DNA from: Nannocystis sp. RBIL2
GTDB taxonomy: Bacteria > Myxococcota_A > Polyangia > Nannocystales > Nannocystaceae
DNA: 64,000 nucleotides
Assembly (NCBI RefSeq): GCF_026626745.1
Contig: NZ_JAPNJW010000001.1
Location: 4,510,001 to 4,574,000, forward strand
Direction of reading: 5' to 3'
Shown here: positions 1-7,682 of the stretch, piece by piece
Layout of the letters: each line of letters begins with the position of its first letter
How positions within the stretch are numbered: the stretch's first letter is position 1
Translations under genes and position numbers: made by a program
The notes under the pieces: model-generated
What the model saw: only the letters and a program-made list of their open reading frames with translations
What the model was told of the DNA's origin: nothing
Databases searched by the model: none

Positions 1-539
1 TCGCAGGTCAGGCCGCCGGCCGCGTGGCAGTCGGCCTGGGCGCTGGCATCGATCGCGCAGCTACCCTCGCACTTGGCCTCGATCGAGCCCGGCTTCGCGT
101 TGACGTCGCACTCGGCGGCCGCCTTGGCGGCGATGTCGAGCTTCGCCTCGCAGCGCGCCGGCTCGGCCTTGATCTGCAGACCGGCCTCGACGTCGATGTA
201 CGCCTGAAGCTTGGCCTGGAGCGCAGCCTTGAAGTCACCGCCGACCTCGGCGCCGACGAGCCCGTAGAGCGCGGCAACCTCGGCCTGAATGTCGGCGGCA
301 GTGGCGTTGATCGCCCCGGAGACATCGAGCGTCGCGCTGAAGAACGCGTCGATCTCGGCGATGCCGGAGACGTTGAACTTACCGTTGATGAACGCCTCGC
401 TGTCGCAGGTGAGCCCGCACTGCTCTGCGAGGTTACCGACCTCGTCGCAGCCCTGCGTGGCGGTGAGCGACAGACCGGCGATGAGGCCGCCGGCGATCAA
501 CCCAAAGGATCCCATTCGATTCGTGATCATGATCTTCAT
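1..539 (-). CDS. Secreted Cys-containing protein, 3' end outside window
   Basis: An open frame on the minus strand begins at the ATG at 539-537 and runs off the left edge without a stop, giving 179 visible residues. A basic start (MKIMITNR) is followed by a hydrophobic stretch at about residues 11-27 and Cys31, as in an exported or lipid-anchored protein, though the residues before Cys31 (ATQG) are a poor lipobox. Further cysteines occur at 41, 45, 130, 144, 157, 161 and 171 around an Ala/Asp-rich, probably helical middle. An AAGGAG lies 2 nt before this ATG and 11 nt before the next ATG (codon 4), so the exact start is open. I do not recognise the family. Similar Cys-rich exported proteins are common in myxobacteria. 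Confidence 0.7.
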   Translation of the reverse strand, partial: MKIMITNRMGSFGLIAGGLIAGLSLTATQGCDEVGNLAEQCGLTCDSEAFINGKFNVSGIAEIDAFFSATLDVSGAINATAADIQAEVAALYGLVGAEVGGDFKAALQAKLQAYIDVEAGLQIKAEPARCEAKLDIAAKAAAECDVNAKPGSIEAKCEGSCAIDASAQADCHAAGGLTC

Positions 540-540
540 T

Positions 541-929
541 GCTCCTTACCAAGCTCTGCGATGAACTCGTCGGTGGTTCCCACGGAATTCTCGCCGCATG
601 GGCGCGGATGCAGACACAGCCGCGTCAGACGGTCGAGATGGTCCCATGACCGAATGACCCTGCAAAGCCCTTTTAAAAGGGAACGAGCCCGGGCGCAGCA
701 ACGAAGGCACTGCGCCGGGCTCGTCACGAACCGCAAACGAACCACCCGGGGGAGGGAGGTTAGCTTTGCAAGGTTCGATCGCGAAGACAGGACCAGACAT
801 GGAAGCCGATGGTGCCCTTGGACAGCGCGACCGCGCAAATCTTCAGCCGGGCGGGCGGGGTTTACCATGCTCCTCGCCATGCGCCAGCAACGACCGCGCG
901 CGAAACCGACGCAGACCCAACTTCTTATG
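541..929. other. Intergenic region with one hairpin
   Basis: No coding frame here has convincing composition. The only structure seen is the hairpin at 683-724 with the adjoining palindrome CCCTTTTAAAAGGG at 668-681. The promoter of the exported protein starting at 539 should lie here, but no clear -35/-10 pair stands out. Confidence 0.5.
668..724 (-). terminator. Probable terminator of the EEP-hydrolase operon
   Basis: The arms at 683-698 and 710-724 (ACGAGCCCGG... and ...CCGGGCTCGT) pair over about 15 bp with one bulged base and an 11-nt loop. Read on the minus strand, the stem is followed by TCCCTTTT. It lies about 200 bp beyond the stop of the gene ending at 930, so the assignment is by position. 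Confidence 0.45.
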
Positions 930-1895
930 TCAGGGGTCGTCGTCGGAGGCACGCTCGAAGTCGACGATGACCGGGCAGTGGTCGCTCACGTCGGCGTAGT
1001 CGCGCTCCGGATAGGTCGGGGTCGAGCGAAACGGCCGGCAGGCATGACGCGCGCAGTGTAGGAGTGGTTCGGCGTGTACCTTCTCGACCTCGGCGGCGAG
1101 GAACCCGCGGACCCACACCAGATCGAGGAGCGAGGGAACCTGCCAGGCGTCGCGCCGGCCCCCATCCCAGTAGGCCGAGCAGCCTGAGCCGTTGACCACT
1201 CGCTGCAGACCCACCGCGCCGAGCCGCGCATCGAGGGCCGTCAGCTCTTCGTCGGGTCGGCCCCGGGTCGGTCCGGTGGCGTTGAAATCGCCGAGGACCA
1301 TGACATCGTCGTCATCACGCGCGATCTCCTCGACGATCTCTGCCAGCAGCTCCCACTGCGAGCGGCGCAGCGCGTAGCCCTCGTCGCGCGCCTTGAGATG
1401 CACCACCAGCACGTGGAAGTCGGGTCCCCCGCCGCGGGCGCGCAAGTAGCCCGAAAGACCGGGTCGCACCTGACCGCCCATCGTCAGCCGCTCGTGCTCT
1501 CGCGGCGCGCCGATCATCTCGAACACCGCCGGGTCGTAGAGGAAGCCGAGCCGCTGATCGTTGCGCCCGCCGGTCGTCGACAGCACCAGCTCCCAGCCCG
1601 GCATCGCCTGCTTCAGCCGGGCGGCGTCGTGGATCTCCTGCACCGCGATCACGTCCGCGGCGAGCTCCGGCAAACGAGCGGCCAGGCGCGCGAGGTCATG
1701 CCCCTCGTCGGGGAAGTTGCGCAGGTTCCAGGTGGCGACCCGCAGCCGACCCGCGGACTTACCCGGCGCGGCGCCCTCCCCGGGCAGCCCCCACCAGCGT
1801 CGCAAGGTCTCGCCCGCGAGCGACCACGCCAGCACCAGCGCGAGCACCAGCACGAGGCCGAACCAGCGCGGCGGCCCTCTCCGTCGCCGCGCCAC
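930..1895 (-). CDS. Endonuclease/exonuclease/phosphatase (EEP) family protein, membrane-anchored or exported
   Basis: The 321-residue protein has a basic N-terminus and one hydrophobic segment (about residues 11-27), followed by a DNase I-like fold. Family motifs are in order: WNLRNF at 56-61, the metal-ligand Gln-Glu near 86-87, GDFN at 202-205, and SDHCPV close to the C-terminus with the catalytic Asp-His. EEP enzymes cleave phosphodiester or phosphomonoester bonds in nucleic acids, lipids or inositides. The substrate cannot be told from sequence, but the N-terminal segment suggests action outside the cytoplasm. The start is a GTG four bases after the stop of the upstream gene, so the two are probably co-transcribed downstream of rpsU. 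Confidence 0.8.
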   Translation of the reverse strand: MARRRRGPPRWFGLVLVLALVLAWSLAGETLRRWWGLPGEGAAPGKSAGRLRVATWNLRNFPDEGHDLARLAARLPELAADVIAVQEIHDAARLKQAMPGWELVLSTTGGRNDQRLGFLYDPAVFEMIGAPREHERLTMGGQVRPGLSGYLRARGGGPDFHVLVVHLKARDEGYALRRSQWELLAEIVEEIARDDDDVMVLGDFNATGPTRGRPDEELTALDARLGAVGLQRVVNGSGCSAYWDGGRRDAWQVPSLLDLVWVRGFLAAEVEKVHAEPLLHCARHACRPFRSTPTYPERDYADVSDHCPVIVDFERASDDDP

Positions 1896-1898
1896 GCC

Positions 1899-2456
1899 TC
1901 AGGCCTCGAACTCGTACTCGGTGAAGCCGAGCTCGAAGGCACAGGCCAGCGCCGGCATGAGCGCGGTCGGCGGGCTGGCGGCGTGCTGCACGACGTAGCG
2001 ACCGGCCAGCCGCACCACCGCCTCGGGCGCGTGGGCGAGACCTGTCCCAAAGGTCAGGCGCCTGCCGCCGCCCGGCGTGTCCGCCTGCGCCAGCAGCTGC
2101 AGCGCCGTCGCCTCCTCCGGGCCCTGGGCGTAGAGGTCGCAGCCGGCCGCGTCGGCGGCGGTCTGCTCGACCTCGACCTCGACGCGCATCGACCAGCCGC
2201 GGCGCGTGGCCCGGCGCTGGAGATCGGCGAGCAGGTCGGCGGCCGCGAACTCGTGGATGTCGTCATCGTCGAGCGCCCCGGGCTGACCGACCGGCAGCGC
2301 CACGGTGTAGACCGGGCAGAACACCGCGCCCCCGTGCGGATCGCCGACGCCGAACACGCAGCGCAGAGCGATCAGACCGGGGGCGGTACATGCATGTTCG
2401 GACATGTCCCTGGGGACACCGTCATCGCGCCGGGCGGCGACCAGACGCAGCCGCAT
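1899..2456 (-). CDS. Hypothetical protein between rpsU and the EEP hydrolase
   Basis: A 185-residue acidic protein with no recognised motif; the middle is rich in Ala and Asp and the C-terminus ends FTEYEFEA. It begins 21 nt after the rpsU stop and ends 3 nt before the EEP gene, so it sits inside the operon. The ATG at 2456 is used here; a second ATG at 2405 (codon 18) falls in an ACATGTCC repeat and gives an equally good N-terminus. Two members of the dispersed hairpin family lie within or at the start of this gene (2040-2060 and 2395-2424). Confidence 0.6.
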   Translation of the reverse strand: MRLRLVAARRDDGVPRDMSEHACTAPGLIALRCVFGVGDPHGGAVFCPVYTVALPVGQPGALDDDDIHEFAAADLLADLQRRATRRGWSMRVEVEVEQTAADAAGCDLYAQGPEEATALQLLAQADTPGGGRRLTFGTGLAHAPEAVVRLAGRYVVQHAASPPTALMPALACAFELGFTEYEFEA

Positions 2457-2458
2457 GG

Positions 2459-2477
2459 GACCTGTCCGAAAGGACTG
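2459..2477. repeat. CTGTCC-GAAA-GGAC hairpin between rpsU and next gene
   Basis: GTCC at 2464-2467 pairs with GGAC at 2472-2475 across a GAAA loop. The element fills nearly the whole 21-bp gap between the rpsU stop and the next start codon. It belongs to the dispersed hairpin family described in the findings. Confidence 0.7.
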
Positions 2478-2792
2478 CTAGCCCTCGCCGCGCATCATCG
2501 GCCGCTTGCGCTGGCGACGCTTCCGGCGGCGCTCGGCCTCACGGAGCTTGCGCTTCATCTTGACGCTCGGCTTCTCGTAGTGGCGGCGGCGCTTGATCTC
2601 GCGGAGCACGCCCTCGCTGGCCATCAGGCGGCGGAGCTTGCGGATCGCCCTCTCGACGCCGCGCTCGTCGACCTTGACCTCCAGCGGGCGGCCCGTCACC
2701 GGCCGATGATCGTTCACGGTGGTGGCGGGGTTCGGGAGCGGCTCGCGGCGCTGGTTGTAGTCGGAGAACTCTTCGTCGGTTTGGCGGGCCAT
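2478..2792 (-). CDS. rpsU: 30S ribosomal protein bS21
   Basis: The 104-residue basic protein carries the S21 core: RAIRKLRR, then a conserved stretch ending REIKRRRHYEKPS, then a Lys/Arg-rich tail. bS21 binds the 30S subunit near the anti-Shine-Dalgarno region and acts in initiation. It is longer than the roughly 70-residue enterobacterial form because of about 35 extra N-terminal residues. An in-frame extension to 2861 exists but would overlap the upstream SDR gene, so the ATG at 2792 is preferred. No clear Shine-Dalgarno sequence precedes it. It lies 65 bp downstream of the SDR gene on the same strand and leads a compact three-gene run. Confidence 0.9.
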   Translation of the reverse strand: MARQTDEEFSDYNQRREPLPNPATTVNDHRPVTGRPLEVKVDERGVERAIRKLRRLMASEGVLREIKRRRHYEKPSVKMKRKLREAERRRKRRQRKRPMMRGEG

Positions 2793-2857
2793 GGTTGAAG
2801 GCCGCAATGGATAGGAGATCCCGCGGCGGCGGTCAAGCGGCCCGCCTGGCCGCGGGT

Positions 2858-3631
2858 TCACCCGGCGACCCCGCCAGCGGCCGACCGCCCGCCGTCGACG
2901 GCGATGACCTGCCCGCTGACAAAGGCGCTGCGGGCCAGGAAAAGCACCGTCTCGGCCACGTCTTCCGGGGTGCCGATCCGCCGGAGCGGAATCGCGCGCA
3001 CGATCCGCGCGCGGATCTCCGACCCCTCGGCGAACCGCGGATCTTCTTCAGGCCAGGCGACGGTGCCGGGGGCGACGCCGTTGACCCGCACCGCCGGCGC
3101 CAGCTCGACCGCCAGCGCCTTGGTGGCCATCAGCAGCCCGGCCTTGGCGGTGCAGTGGTCGAGGTAGCCCCGCCAGGGCTGCAGCCCCGCGACGTCGAGG
3201 ATGTTGACCACCGCCCCCCGCGCCGTGACGAGCGCCGGCGTCAGCGCCCGCACCAGCGACAGCGGCGCCACCAGGTTCACCTCGAGCACGCGCCGGAGAT
3301 CGTCGTCGCTGCGCCCCGTGAACTCGCCCCGCTCGAAGCTCGCCGCGCTGTTGACCAGCAGGTCCAGCCGGCCACCGGCCGGTCCCTGTGGGTCGAGCAC
3401 CCGCGCGGCCAGGGCCGCTCGCGCCGGCTCCGTTGCGAGATCGGCCTGGATCGGGCCGACGCACCGCTCCCCCAGCGCCGCGGCCAGCTCGGTCGCCGCG
3501 GCCTCGCTGCGGTGATAGTGCAACCAAACGCGATAGCCCGCGTCGGCGAGCCGGGTGATGATGGCCCGCCCGACCCGCACGGCCCCGCCCGTGACCAGCG
3601 CAATCGGCGCCGCCTGCTCGGAGTGCTCCAT
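2858..3631 (-). CDS. SDR-family oxidoreductase, pteridine-reductase-like
   Basis: The 257-residue Rossmann protein has the arginine-containing nucleotide motif TGGAVRVGRAI typical of FolM/PTR1-type pteridine reductases, then YHRS (NADPH preference), NSAASF and a C-terminal VDGG. Such enzymes reduce dihydropterins or dihydrofolate with NADPH. The context supports a pterin role: folE lies 600 bp away and a MerR gene is divergent. The site that normally reads Tyr-x3-Lys is HCTAK here, so the catalytic Tyr position appears to be His; Lys is kept. The intergenic palindrome at 3682-3702 may control this gene. A generic SDR of other specificity remains possible. Confidence 0.75.
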   Translation of the reverse strand: MEHSEQAAPIALVTGGAVRVGRAIITRLADAGYRVWLHYHRSEAAATELAAALGERCVGPIQADLATEPARAALAARVLDPQGPAGGRLDLLVNSAASFERGEFTGRSDDDLRRVLEVNLVAPLSLVRALTPALVTARGAVVNILDVAGLQPWRGYLDHCTAKAGLLMATKALAVELAPAVRVNGVAPGTVAWPEEDPRFAEGSEIRARIVRAIPLRRIGTPEDVAETVLFLARSAFVSGQVIAVDGGRSAAGGVAG

Positions 3632-3681
3632 GGCGAGCAGAGACTACCGATCTCACGCGCCGGCGCCACCGACAAACCCTC

Positions 3682-3702
3682 TCGTAATATTGACTGTTAC
3701 GA
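3682..3702. promoter_or_regulatory. Palindromic operator between SDR and merR genes
   Basis: TCGTAA and TTACGA form a perfect inverted repeat with a 9-bp spacer in the 94-bp gap between divergent start codons (3631 and 3726). A TTGACT that could act as a -35 element lies inside it at 3690-3695. MerR-type regulators bind such dyads in the promoters they control, so this is the best candidate site for the adjacent regulator. Confidence 0.55.
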
Positions 3703-3725
3703 TAGGTCACGCGTACGTTTTCCGC

Positions 3726-4211
3726 ATGTCGGGGACGGAACGGACGCTCAGTTTGAAGGACATGCTGGCCGGAAGCGGCTGCACACCGCGAACGGTGCGG
3801 TTTTATGAGCGTGAGGGGTTGCTGCGAGCCACGCGGACGCGCGGGGGCCACCGCGCGTTTTCGCCCACCGAGCTCGACCGTCTCAACTTCATCGTCGCCC
3901 TGCGGGAGGCCGGGTGGTCGCTGGAGGAGATCGCCGAGCTGCTGGCGGTCCGGAGCGCCGCCGCCAACGACCGCGACGCATGCCAGCAGCTCGAGCGGAC
4001 CCTGGGCGCGCGCCTCGACGAGCTCGAGCGCAAGCTCGATGTGCTCACGCGACTGCGCAGCGACCTCGAGGGGACTCGCCAGGCGCTCGCGGTGTGCCGC
4101 GACTGCACCCAGGCGGCCTCGGACCGCGCCTGCTGCCTCGGCTGCACCCGGCTGCCGGAGCCGACCGAGCTGCCGCGCGGGTTCCGACTGACCTGGCGCG
4201 GCGAAGGCTAG
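3726..4211 (+). CDS. MerR-family regulator with C-terminal Cys cluster
   Basis: The 161-residue protein has a MerR winged helix at the N-terminus (RTVRFYEREGLL at about 22-33, then RAFSPTELDRL), a helical segment around 85-115 that would form the dimer coiled coil, and a cysteine cluster C124-x2-C127-x8-C136-C137-x2-C140. Cys clusters after the dimer helix bind metals or Fe-S clusters in this family (MerR, SoxR), so a metal or redox signal is likely; the spacing does not match a named subgroup exactly. The start was placed at the ATG at 3726 because upstream codons lack coding character. It is divergent from the SDR gene across a perfect dyad. Confidence 0.85.
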   Translation: MSGTERTLSLKDMLAGSGCTPRTVRFYEREGLLRATRTRGGHRAFSPTELDRLNFIVALREAGWSLEEIAELLAVRSAAANDRDACQQLERTLGARLDELERKLDVLTRLRSDLEGTRQALAVCRDCTQAASDRACCLGCTRLPEPTELPRGFRLTWRGEG

Positions 4212-4258
4212 CTAGCGCACCTGCCCGGGCCGCGCGGACCGGGGTATATCGAGGCGAC

Positions 4259-4846
4259 ATGTCCTCTCCCAAGCGCGCTGAACCACAGCCCGCCGTGAGC
4301 GACCGCCAGATGGCGCTCGAGCAGGCGATCGGATCGCTCCTCGACGCCTGCGGGCTCGACCGCCAGCACAAGGACTTCACGAGCACGCCGAGCCGCGTCG
4401 CTCGCGTCTGGTCGCAGGAGTTCCTGTCCGGCTTCGACATGGATCCGGCCAAGATCCTCGGCGACCCGGTCGTGGGCGAGGGTGAATCAGCGCTCGTCGT
4501 GGTGCGCGGCCTCCCCTTCCACGGCCTCTGCCCGCACCACTTGCTGCCCTACACCGGCACGGCGACCGTCGCCTATCTCCCCGCCACCAAGCTCGCGGGC
4601 TTCGGCCGCCTCGGCGATCTCGTCGCCTGCTTCACGCGCCGCCTCACGCTGCAAGAGCGCGCCTGCAACGACGTCGTCGACGCGCTCATCGAGCACCTCG
4701 GCGCGCGCGGGGCCGGCTGCGTCATGCGAGGCCGCCACACCTGCCTCAGCATTCCCGACAACAAGCACGACGCCCAGGTGGTGACCAGCTCGGTGCGCGG
4801 CGAGCTGTCGGGGCGGCCCGACCTGCAGGCCCAGCTGTTCGCGTGA
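4259..4846 (+). CDS. folE: GTP cyclohydrolase I
   Basis: The 195-residue protein matches the homodecameric FolE family that converts GTP to 7,8-dihydroneopterin triphosphate, the first step of folate and pterin synthesis. The zinc ligands appear as Cys91 and His94 (CPHH at 91-94) and Cys162. The family stretches LPYTG, FGRLGDLV, and TRRLTLQER are present. The N-terminus is short and typical. The start ATG lies within an ACATGTCC motif. The downstream phosphatase gene overlaps the stop by GTGA, so the two are translationally coupled. A pteridine-reductase-like SDR and a MerR gene lie just upstream. Confidence 0.93.
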   Translation: MSSPKRAEPQPAVSDRQMALEQAIGSLLDACGLDRQHKDFTSTPSRVARVWSQEFLSGFDMDPAKILGDPVVGEGESALVVVRGLPFHGLCPHHLLPYTGTATVAYLPATKLAGFGRLGDLVACFTRRLTLQERACNDVVDALIEHLGARGAGCVMRGRHTCLSIPDNKHDAQVVTSSVRGELSGRPDLQAQLFA

Positions 4847-5529
4847 CCGGGCTCCGCCTCTACCTCGTCCGCCACGGCGAACCTGTCGATTCGGACATGT
4901 TCATCGGCCACGCCGACGTCGGCCTGTCGCCGCGCGGCCTCCGACAGGCCGAGGCAGTGGCCCGGGCGCTGGCCGATGTCCCGCTGCGGGCGATCTACAG
5001 CTCCGACCTCGAGCGGGCCACGATCGGCGCCGCCCGGATCGCCGCCGGCAGACCTGAGCATCCTGCGCCGCCGGCCCTCCCCGCCCTCCGCGAAATGAAC
5101 CTCGGCGTGCTCGAGCGCGTGGCCTTCCGCGACGGACGCGCACATGCGCCCGAGCTCGCCAGCATCGGCTACGACGACCTCTTCGAGCACCGCTTCCCCG
5201 GCGGGGAGAGCGTCCGCGACCTCGCCGAACGGGTCGTTCCCTGCATCACCACGCTCGTCGCTCGCCACCTGCGCGGCCCCGACGAGCCCCGTCGCAGCCC
5301 GCCTCCGGCGATCGCGATCGTCGCTCACAACACCGTCAACCGCGTCGTCCTGGCCTGCGCCGCGGGCCTCGGACCGGCCGGCTATCCGCGTTTCGAGCAG
5401 GCCCACGGCGCGCTCAGCCGCGTCGACTTCCCGGACACCTGGAGCGCAGCGAACCCATGGGCGGGCACGCGGATCGGCCTGGTCAATTGGCTGCCGGAAG
5501 CGACCGAAGCGAACGAGCGAAGTCGCTAG
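4843..5529 (+). CDS. Histidine phosphatase (phosphoglycerate mutase-like) family protein
   Basis: The 228-residue protein opens with LYLVRHGE, the RHG motif holding the phosphorylated His, and has a second catalytic His in IVAHN in the C-terminal half; a Glu follows in LREMNLG. The family removes phosphate from small molecules or proteins (CobC, PhoE and others). The GTG start overlaps the folE stop (GTGA), which suggests coupled translation and raises the possibility that it dephosphorylates a pterin intermediate. That link is inference; many members have unrelated substrates. Confidence 0.85.
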   Translation: MTGLRLYLVRHGEPVDSDMFIGHADVGLSPRGLRQAEAVARALADVPLRAIYSSDLERATIGAARIAAGRPEHPAPPALPALREMNLGVLERVAFRDGRAHAPELASIGYDDLFEHRFPGGESVRDLAERVVPCITTLVARHLRGPDEPRRSPPPAIAIVAHNTVNRVVLACAAGLGPAGYPRFEQAHGALSRVDFPDTWSAANPWAGTRIGLVNWLPEATEANERSR

Positions 5530-5620
5530 AGCAATTACTGCGCGGTTGTGCCCGGGCCGGCCTGTCGGCCCGCGGACTGGTGGCGGCCGGCAGCACGCGG
5601 GGTATAAAGCAGCGTCGCCC

Positions 5621-6337
5621 ATGCTCACGGCCAGGTCCACACCGCTGCCCGAAGTTCTGGCGGCGTTGCCGATCTTCCCGCTGCCGAACGTCGTCCTCCT
5701 GCCCGGCATGGTGTTGCCGCTCAACGTGTTCGAGCCGCGGTACCTGCAGCTCGTCGACCACGCGCTGAATGAAGGCCAGCACATCGGCGTGCCGCTGCTG
5801 CGGCCGCGCGGCGAACGGACCGCGGATCGCCGGCCCGCCTTCGAACCGGTGTTCGGCCTCGGCAAGCTGGTGTTTCACCTGCGGATGCCCGACGGCCGGC
5901 GACTGATCCGCCTCGAGGGCCTCGGCCGGGTCCAGCTGGTGCGCGAGCTGCCGATGACCAACCTCTTCCGTCAGGTCGAGGTCGTGGCGCTGCCGGAGGC
6001 GCCGGTGTTCGACAAGTCGACGCTGCTGCTGCTGCGCTCGCAGATCGAGCGGCTCGCCCGGCTGTCCGGGGACGACGGCGACGCGCTCGGCTCGCTGCTC
6101 GCCCTGCCCGACCCGCGGATCCTGCTCTACGCGCTCACCGCCTTCCTCCCCAGCCTCGAGCTCATGGGCGGCCACGACGTCGCGTCCGCCGCCGCCCGCC
6201 GCGAGCTCGTCGACCTGCAACAGCAGAGCCTGGCCGCCGACACCCCCGAGGACCGCCTCGGCTTCCTCGTCGACCGCACCGCCACGCTCCTCCGCCGCCT
6301 CGGCGAGGTCACCGAGGCCTCGATCCTGCTCAACTAG
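5621..6337 (+). CDS. LON N-terminal (substrate-binding) domain protein
   Basis: A 238-residue stand-alone LonN domain. It opens with LPIFPLPNVVLLPGMVLPLNV, which carries the conserved FPLxxxVLxPG motif, followed by the FEPRY sequence that marks the family. There is no AAA or protease part. Such proteins occur widely in bacteria, are thought to bind peptides or unfolded substrates, and have no settled function. A TATAAA sequence 15 bp before the ATG at 5621 could be a -10 element. The C-terminal half is leucine-rich and helical, as in Lon. Confidence 0.88.
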   Translation: MLTARSTPLPEVLAALPIFPLPNVVLLPGMVLPLNVFEPRYLQLVDHALNEGQHIGVPLLRPRGERTADRRPAFEPVFGLGKLVFHLRMPDGRRLIRLEGLGRVQLVRELPMTNLFRQVEVVALPEAPVFDKSTLLLLRSQIERLARLSGDDGDALGSLLALPDPRILLYALTAFLPSLELMGGHDVASAAARRELVDLQQQSLAADTPEDRLGFLVDRTATLLRRLGEVTEASILLN

Positions 6338-6348
6338 CGCTGTCTTCT

Positions 6349-6435
6349 CGGACATGTCCCCTGCGGCATGTTCGCCACGACATGTCCGCGAGGGCATGTG
6401 CGATCGAGCATCCCTGTTGCGGGACGCATGCTCCA
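6349..6435. repeat. Cluster of ACATGTCC hairpins downstream of the LonN gene
   Basis: Three or more copies lie together. The best is ACATGTCC-GCGA-GGGCATGT at 6380-6399, an 8-bp stem with a GCGA loop; another at 6352-6371 has a CCTG loop. Further half-sites follow (GCATGTGCG, GCATGCTCC). No coding frame overlaps. The cluster may mark the end of the LonN transcript. Confidence 0.7.
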
Positions 6436-6552
6436 CCAGCCTCCCGATCGAGGCGCGTGGGCGATCGCAAAACCCGCTCGGCTCAGGCACTCTGTGCTGC
6501 GCCCTGTACCTCGTCGGCGCCCTGCCCGACCGGCCCACCTGCGTGCCGAGTC

Positions 6553-6575
6553 CGGCCCGCAGCGAAAGCGGGCCG
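6553..6575 (-). terminator. Possible terminator of apbC
   Basis: CGGCCCGC at 6553-6560 and GCGGGCCG at 6568-6575 form a perfect 8-bp stem with a 7-nt loop, 22 nt beyond the apbC stop on the minus strand. No T-run follows, so the call rests on position and stem. Confidence 0.35.
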
Positions 6576-6596
6576 TCGAGTCGAAGCCGCGACGCC

Positions 6597-7682
6597 TCAG
6601 GTCACCGTGCGCAGCAGGCTGCTGCGCTTGGGCCCGGTCGCGCTGAGCTTGCTGAGCGCCAGGGCGGCGCGGGCGGCCACGTCGGACAGGGCCTTGGCCT
6701 GCTCGCTGGCGGGTGCGCCCTCGACCACCGGTACGCCGGACTCGCCGCCGTAGGACACCTTGTTGTCGATGGGGACCTGGCCGAGCAGCTCGACGCCGAG
6801 CTCGCGGGCCAGGGCCGCACCGCCGCCGCTGGCGAAGATCGCGTCGTGGTGGCCGCAGGACGGGCACACGTAGTAGCTCATGTTCTCGACCACCCCGACG
6901 ACCGGGACCTCGAGCTTGTTGAACATGTTGACCGCGCGGCGGACGTCGATGAGCGCGACCTCCTGCGGCGTGGTGACCATGATCGAGCCGGTGATCGGGA
7001 TCAGCTGCGCGAGCGAGAGCTGGGCGTCACCTGTCCCCGGGGGCAGGTCGACGATCAGGTAGTCGATGTCGCCCCACTCGACGTCCTCGAGGAACTGCTT
7101 GAGCAGCTTGTGGATCATCGGCCCGCGCCAGACCACGGCGTTGCCGGGCTCGACGAAGAAGGCGACGCTCATCACCGGGATCCCGCGGTACAGCGCGGGG
7201 CTGATGCGGTCGCCGGCGAGCGTGGTCGACGTCTCGCGCTCCGGGGTGCCGAGCATCTTGGGCACGCTGGGGCCGTAGATGTCGGCGTCGAGCAGCGCCA
7301 CCTTGGCGCCGAAGCGGTGCAGCGCCATCGCCACGTTGACGCTGACGGTGCTCTTGCCGACGCCGCCCTTGCCGGCCGCGACCGCGAGGATGTTCTTCAC
7401 CGTCGGCAGGCGGTTCAGGTCCTGGCGCGCCGGCTTCTGCGGCACCTTCAGGCCCCACTCGATCGTGCCGCGGAGGTTGCGAGCGGCGAGCGCCGCGCGC
7501 ACCGAAGCCTCGAGGGCGTCGCGCAGCGGGAAGCCCGGCGAGATCAGGTCGATCCTGAACGTGGCCTCGCCCGCAGCGTCGACGCGGACGTCCGAGACTT
7601 GGTCGGCGACGATCTCGCGGCCGGTCGCCGGGTCCTTCACGCCCGACAGCGCGGCCAGCACTTGCTCCACGGTGACGCTCAT
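6597..7682 (-). CDS. apbC: Mrp/ApbC-type P-loop ATPase, Fe-S cluster carrier
   Basis: The 361-residue protein has the MIP18/DUF59 domain at about 1-80, then the deviant Walker A GKGGVGKST at 104-112, the switch region DADIYGPS, DLPPGTGDAQ, and a CPSC pair in the C-terminal third that ligates the bridging cluster. Mrp/ApbC proteins assemble and transfer [4Fe-4S] clusters to apo-enzymes in the cytoplasm. The upstream [2Fe-2S] ferredoxin-like gene overlaps its start by 4 bp, so an Fe-S operon is likely. Length and motifs are normal for the family. Confidence 0.93.
   Translation of the reverse strand: MSVTVEQVLAALSGVKDPATGREIVADQVSDVRVDAAGEATFRIDLISPGFPLRDALEASVRAALAARNLRGTIEWGLKVPQKPARQDLNRLPTVKNILAVAAGKGGVGKSTVSVNVAMALHRFGAKVALLDADIYGPSVPKMLGTPERETSTTLAGDRISPALYRGIPVMSVAFFVEPGNAVVWRGPMIHKLLKQFLEDVEWGDIDYLIVDLPPGTGDAQLSLAQLIPITGSIMVTTPQEVALIDVRRAVNMFNKLEVPVVGVVENMSYYVCPSCGHHDAIFASGGGAALARELGVELLGQVPIDNKVSYGGESGVPVVEGAPASEQAKALSDVAARAALALSKLSATGPKRSSLLRTVT

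Noticed and set aside
740..800. tRNA-like GGTTCGATCGC stretch
   Set aside because: No acceptor stem, anticodon arm or CCA-proximal pairing could be built around it.
7029..7049. ACCTGTCC-CCGG-GGGCAGGT in apbC as a family member
   Set aside because: It encodes the invariant DLPPGTGD motif of Mrp proteins, so it is explained by protein conservation rather than by the repeat.
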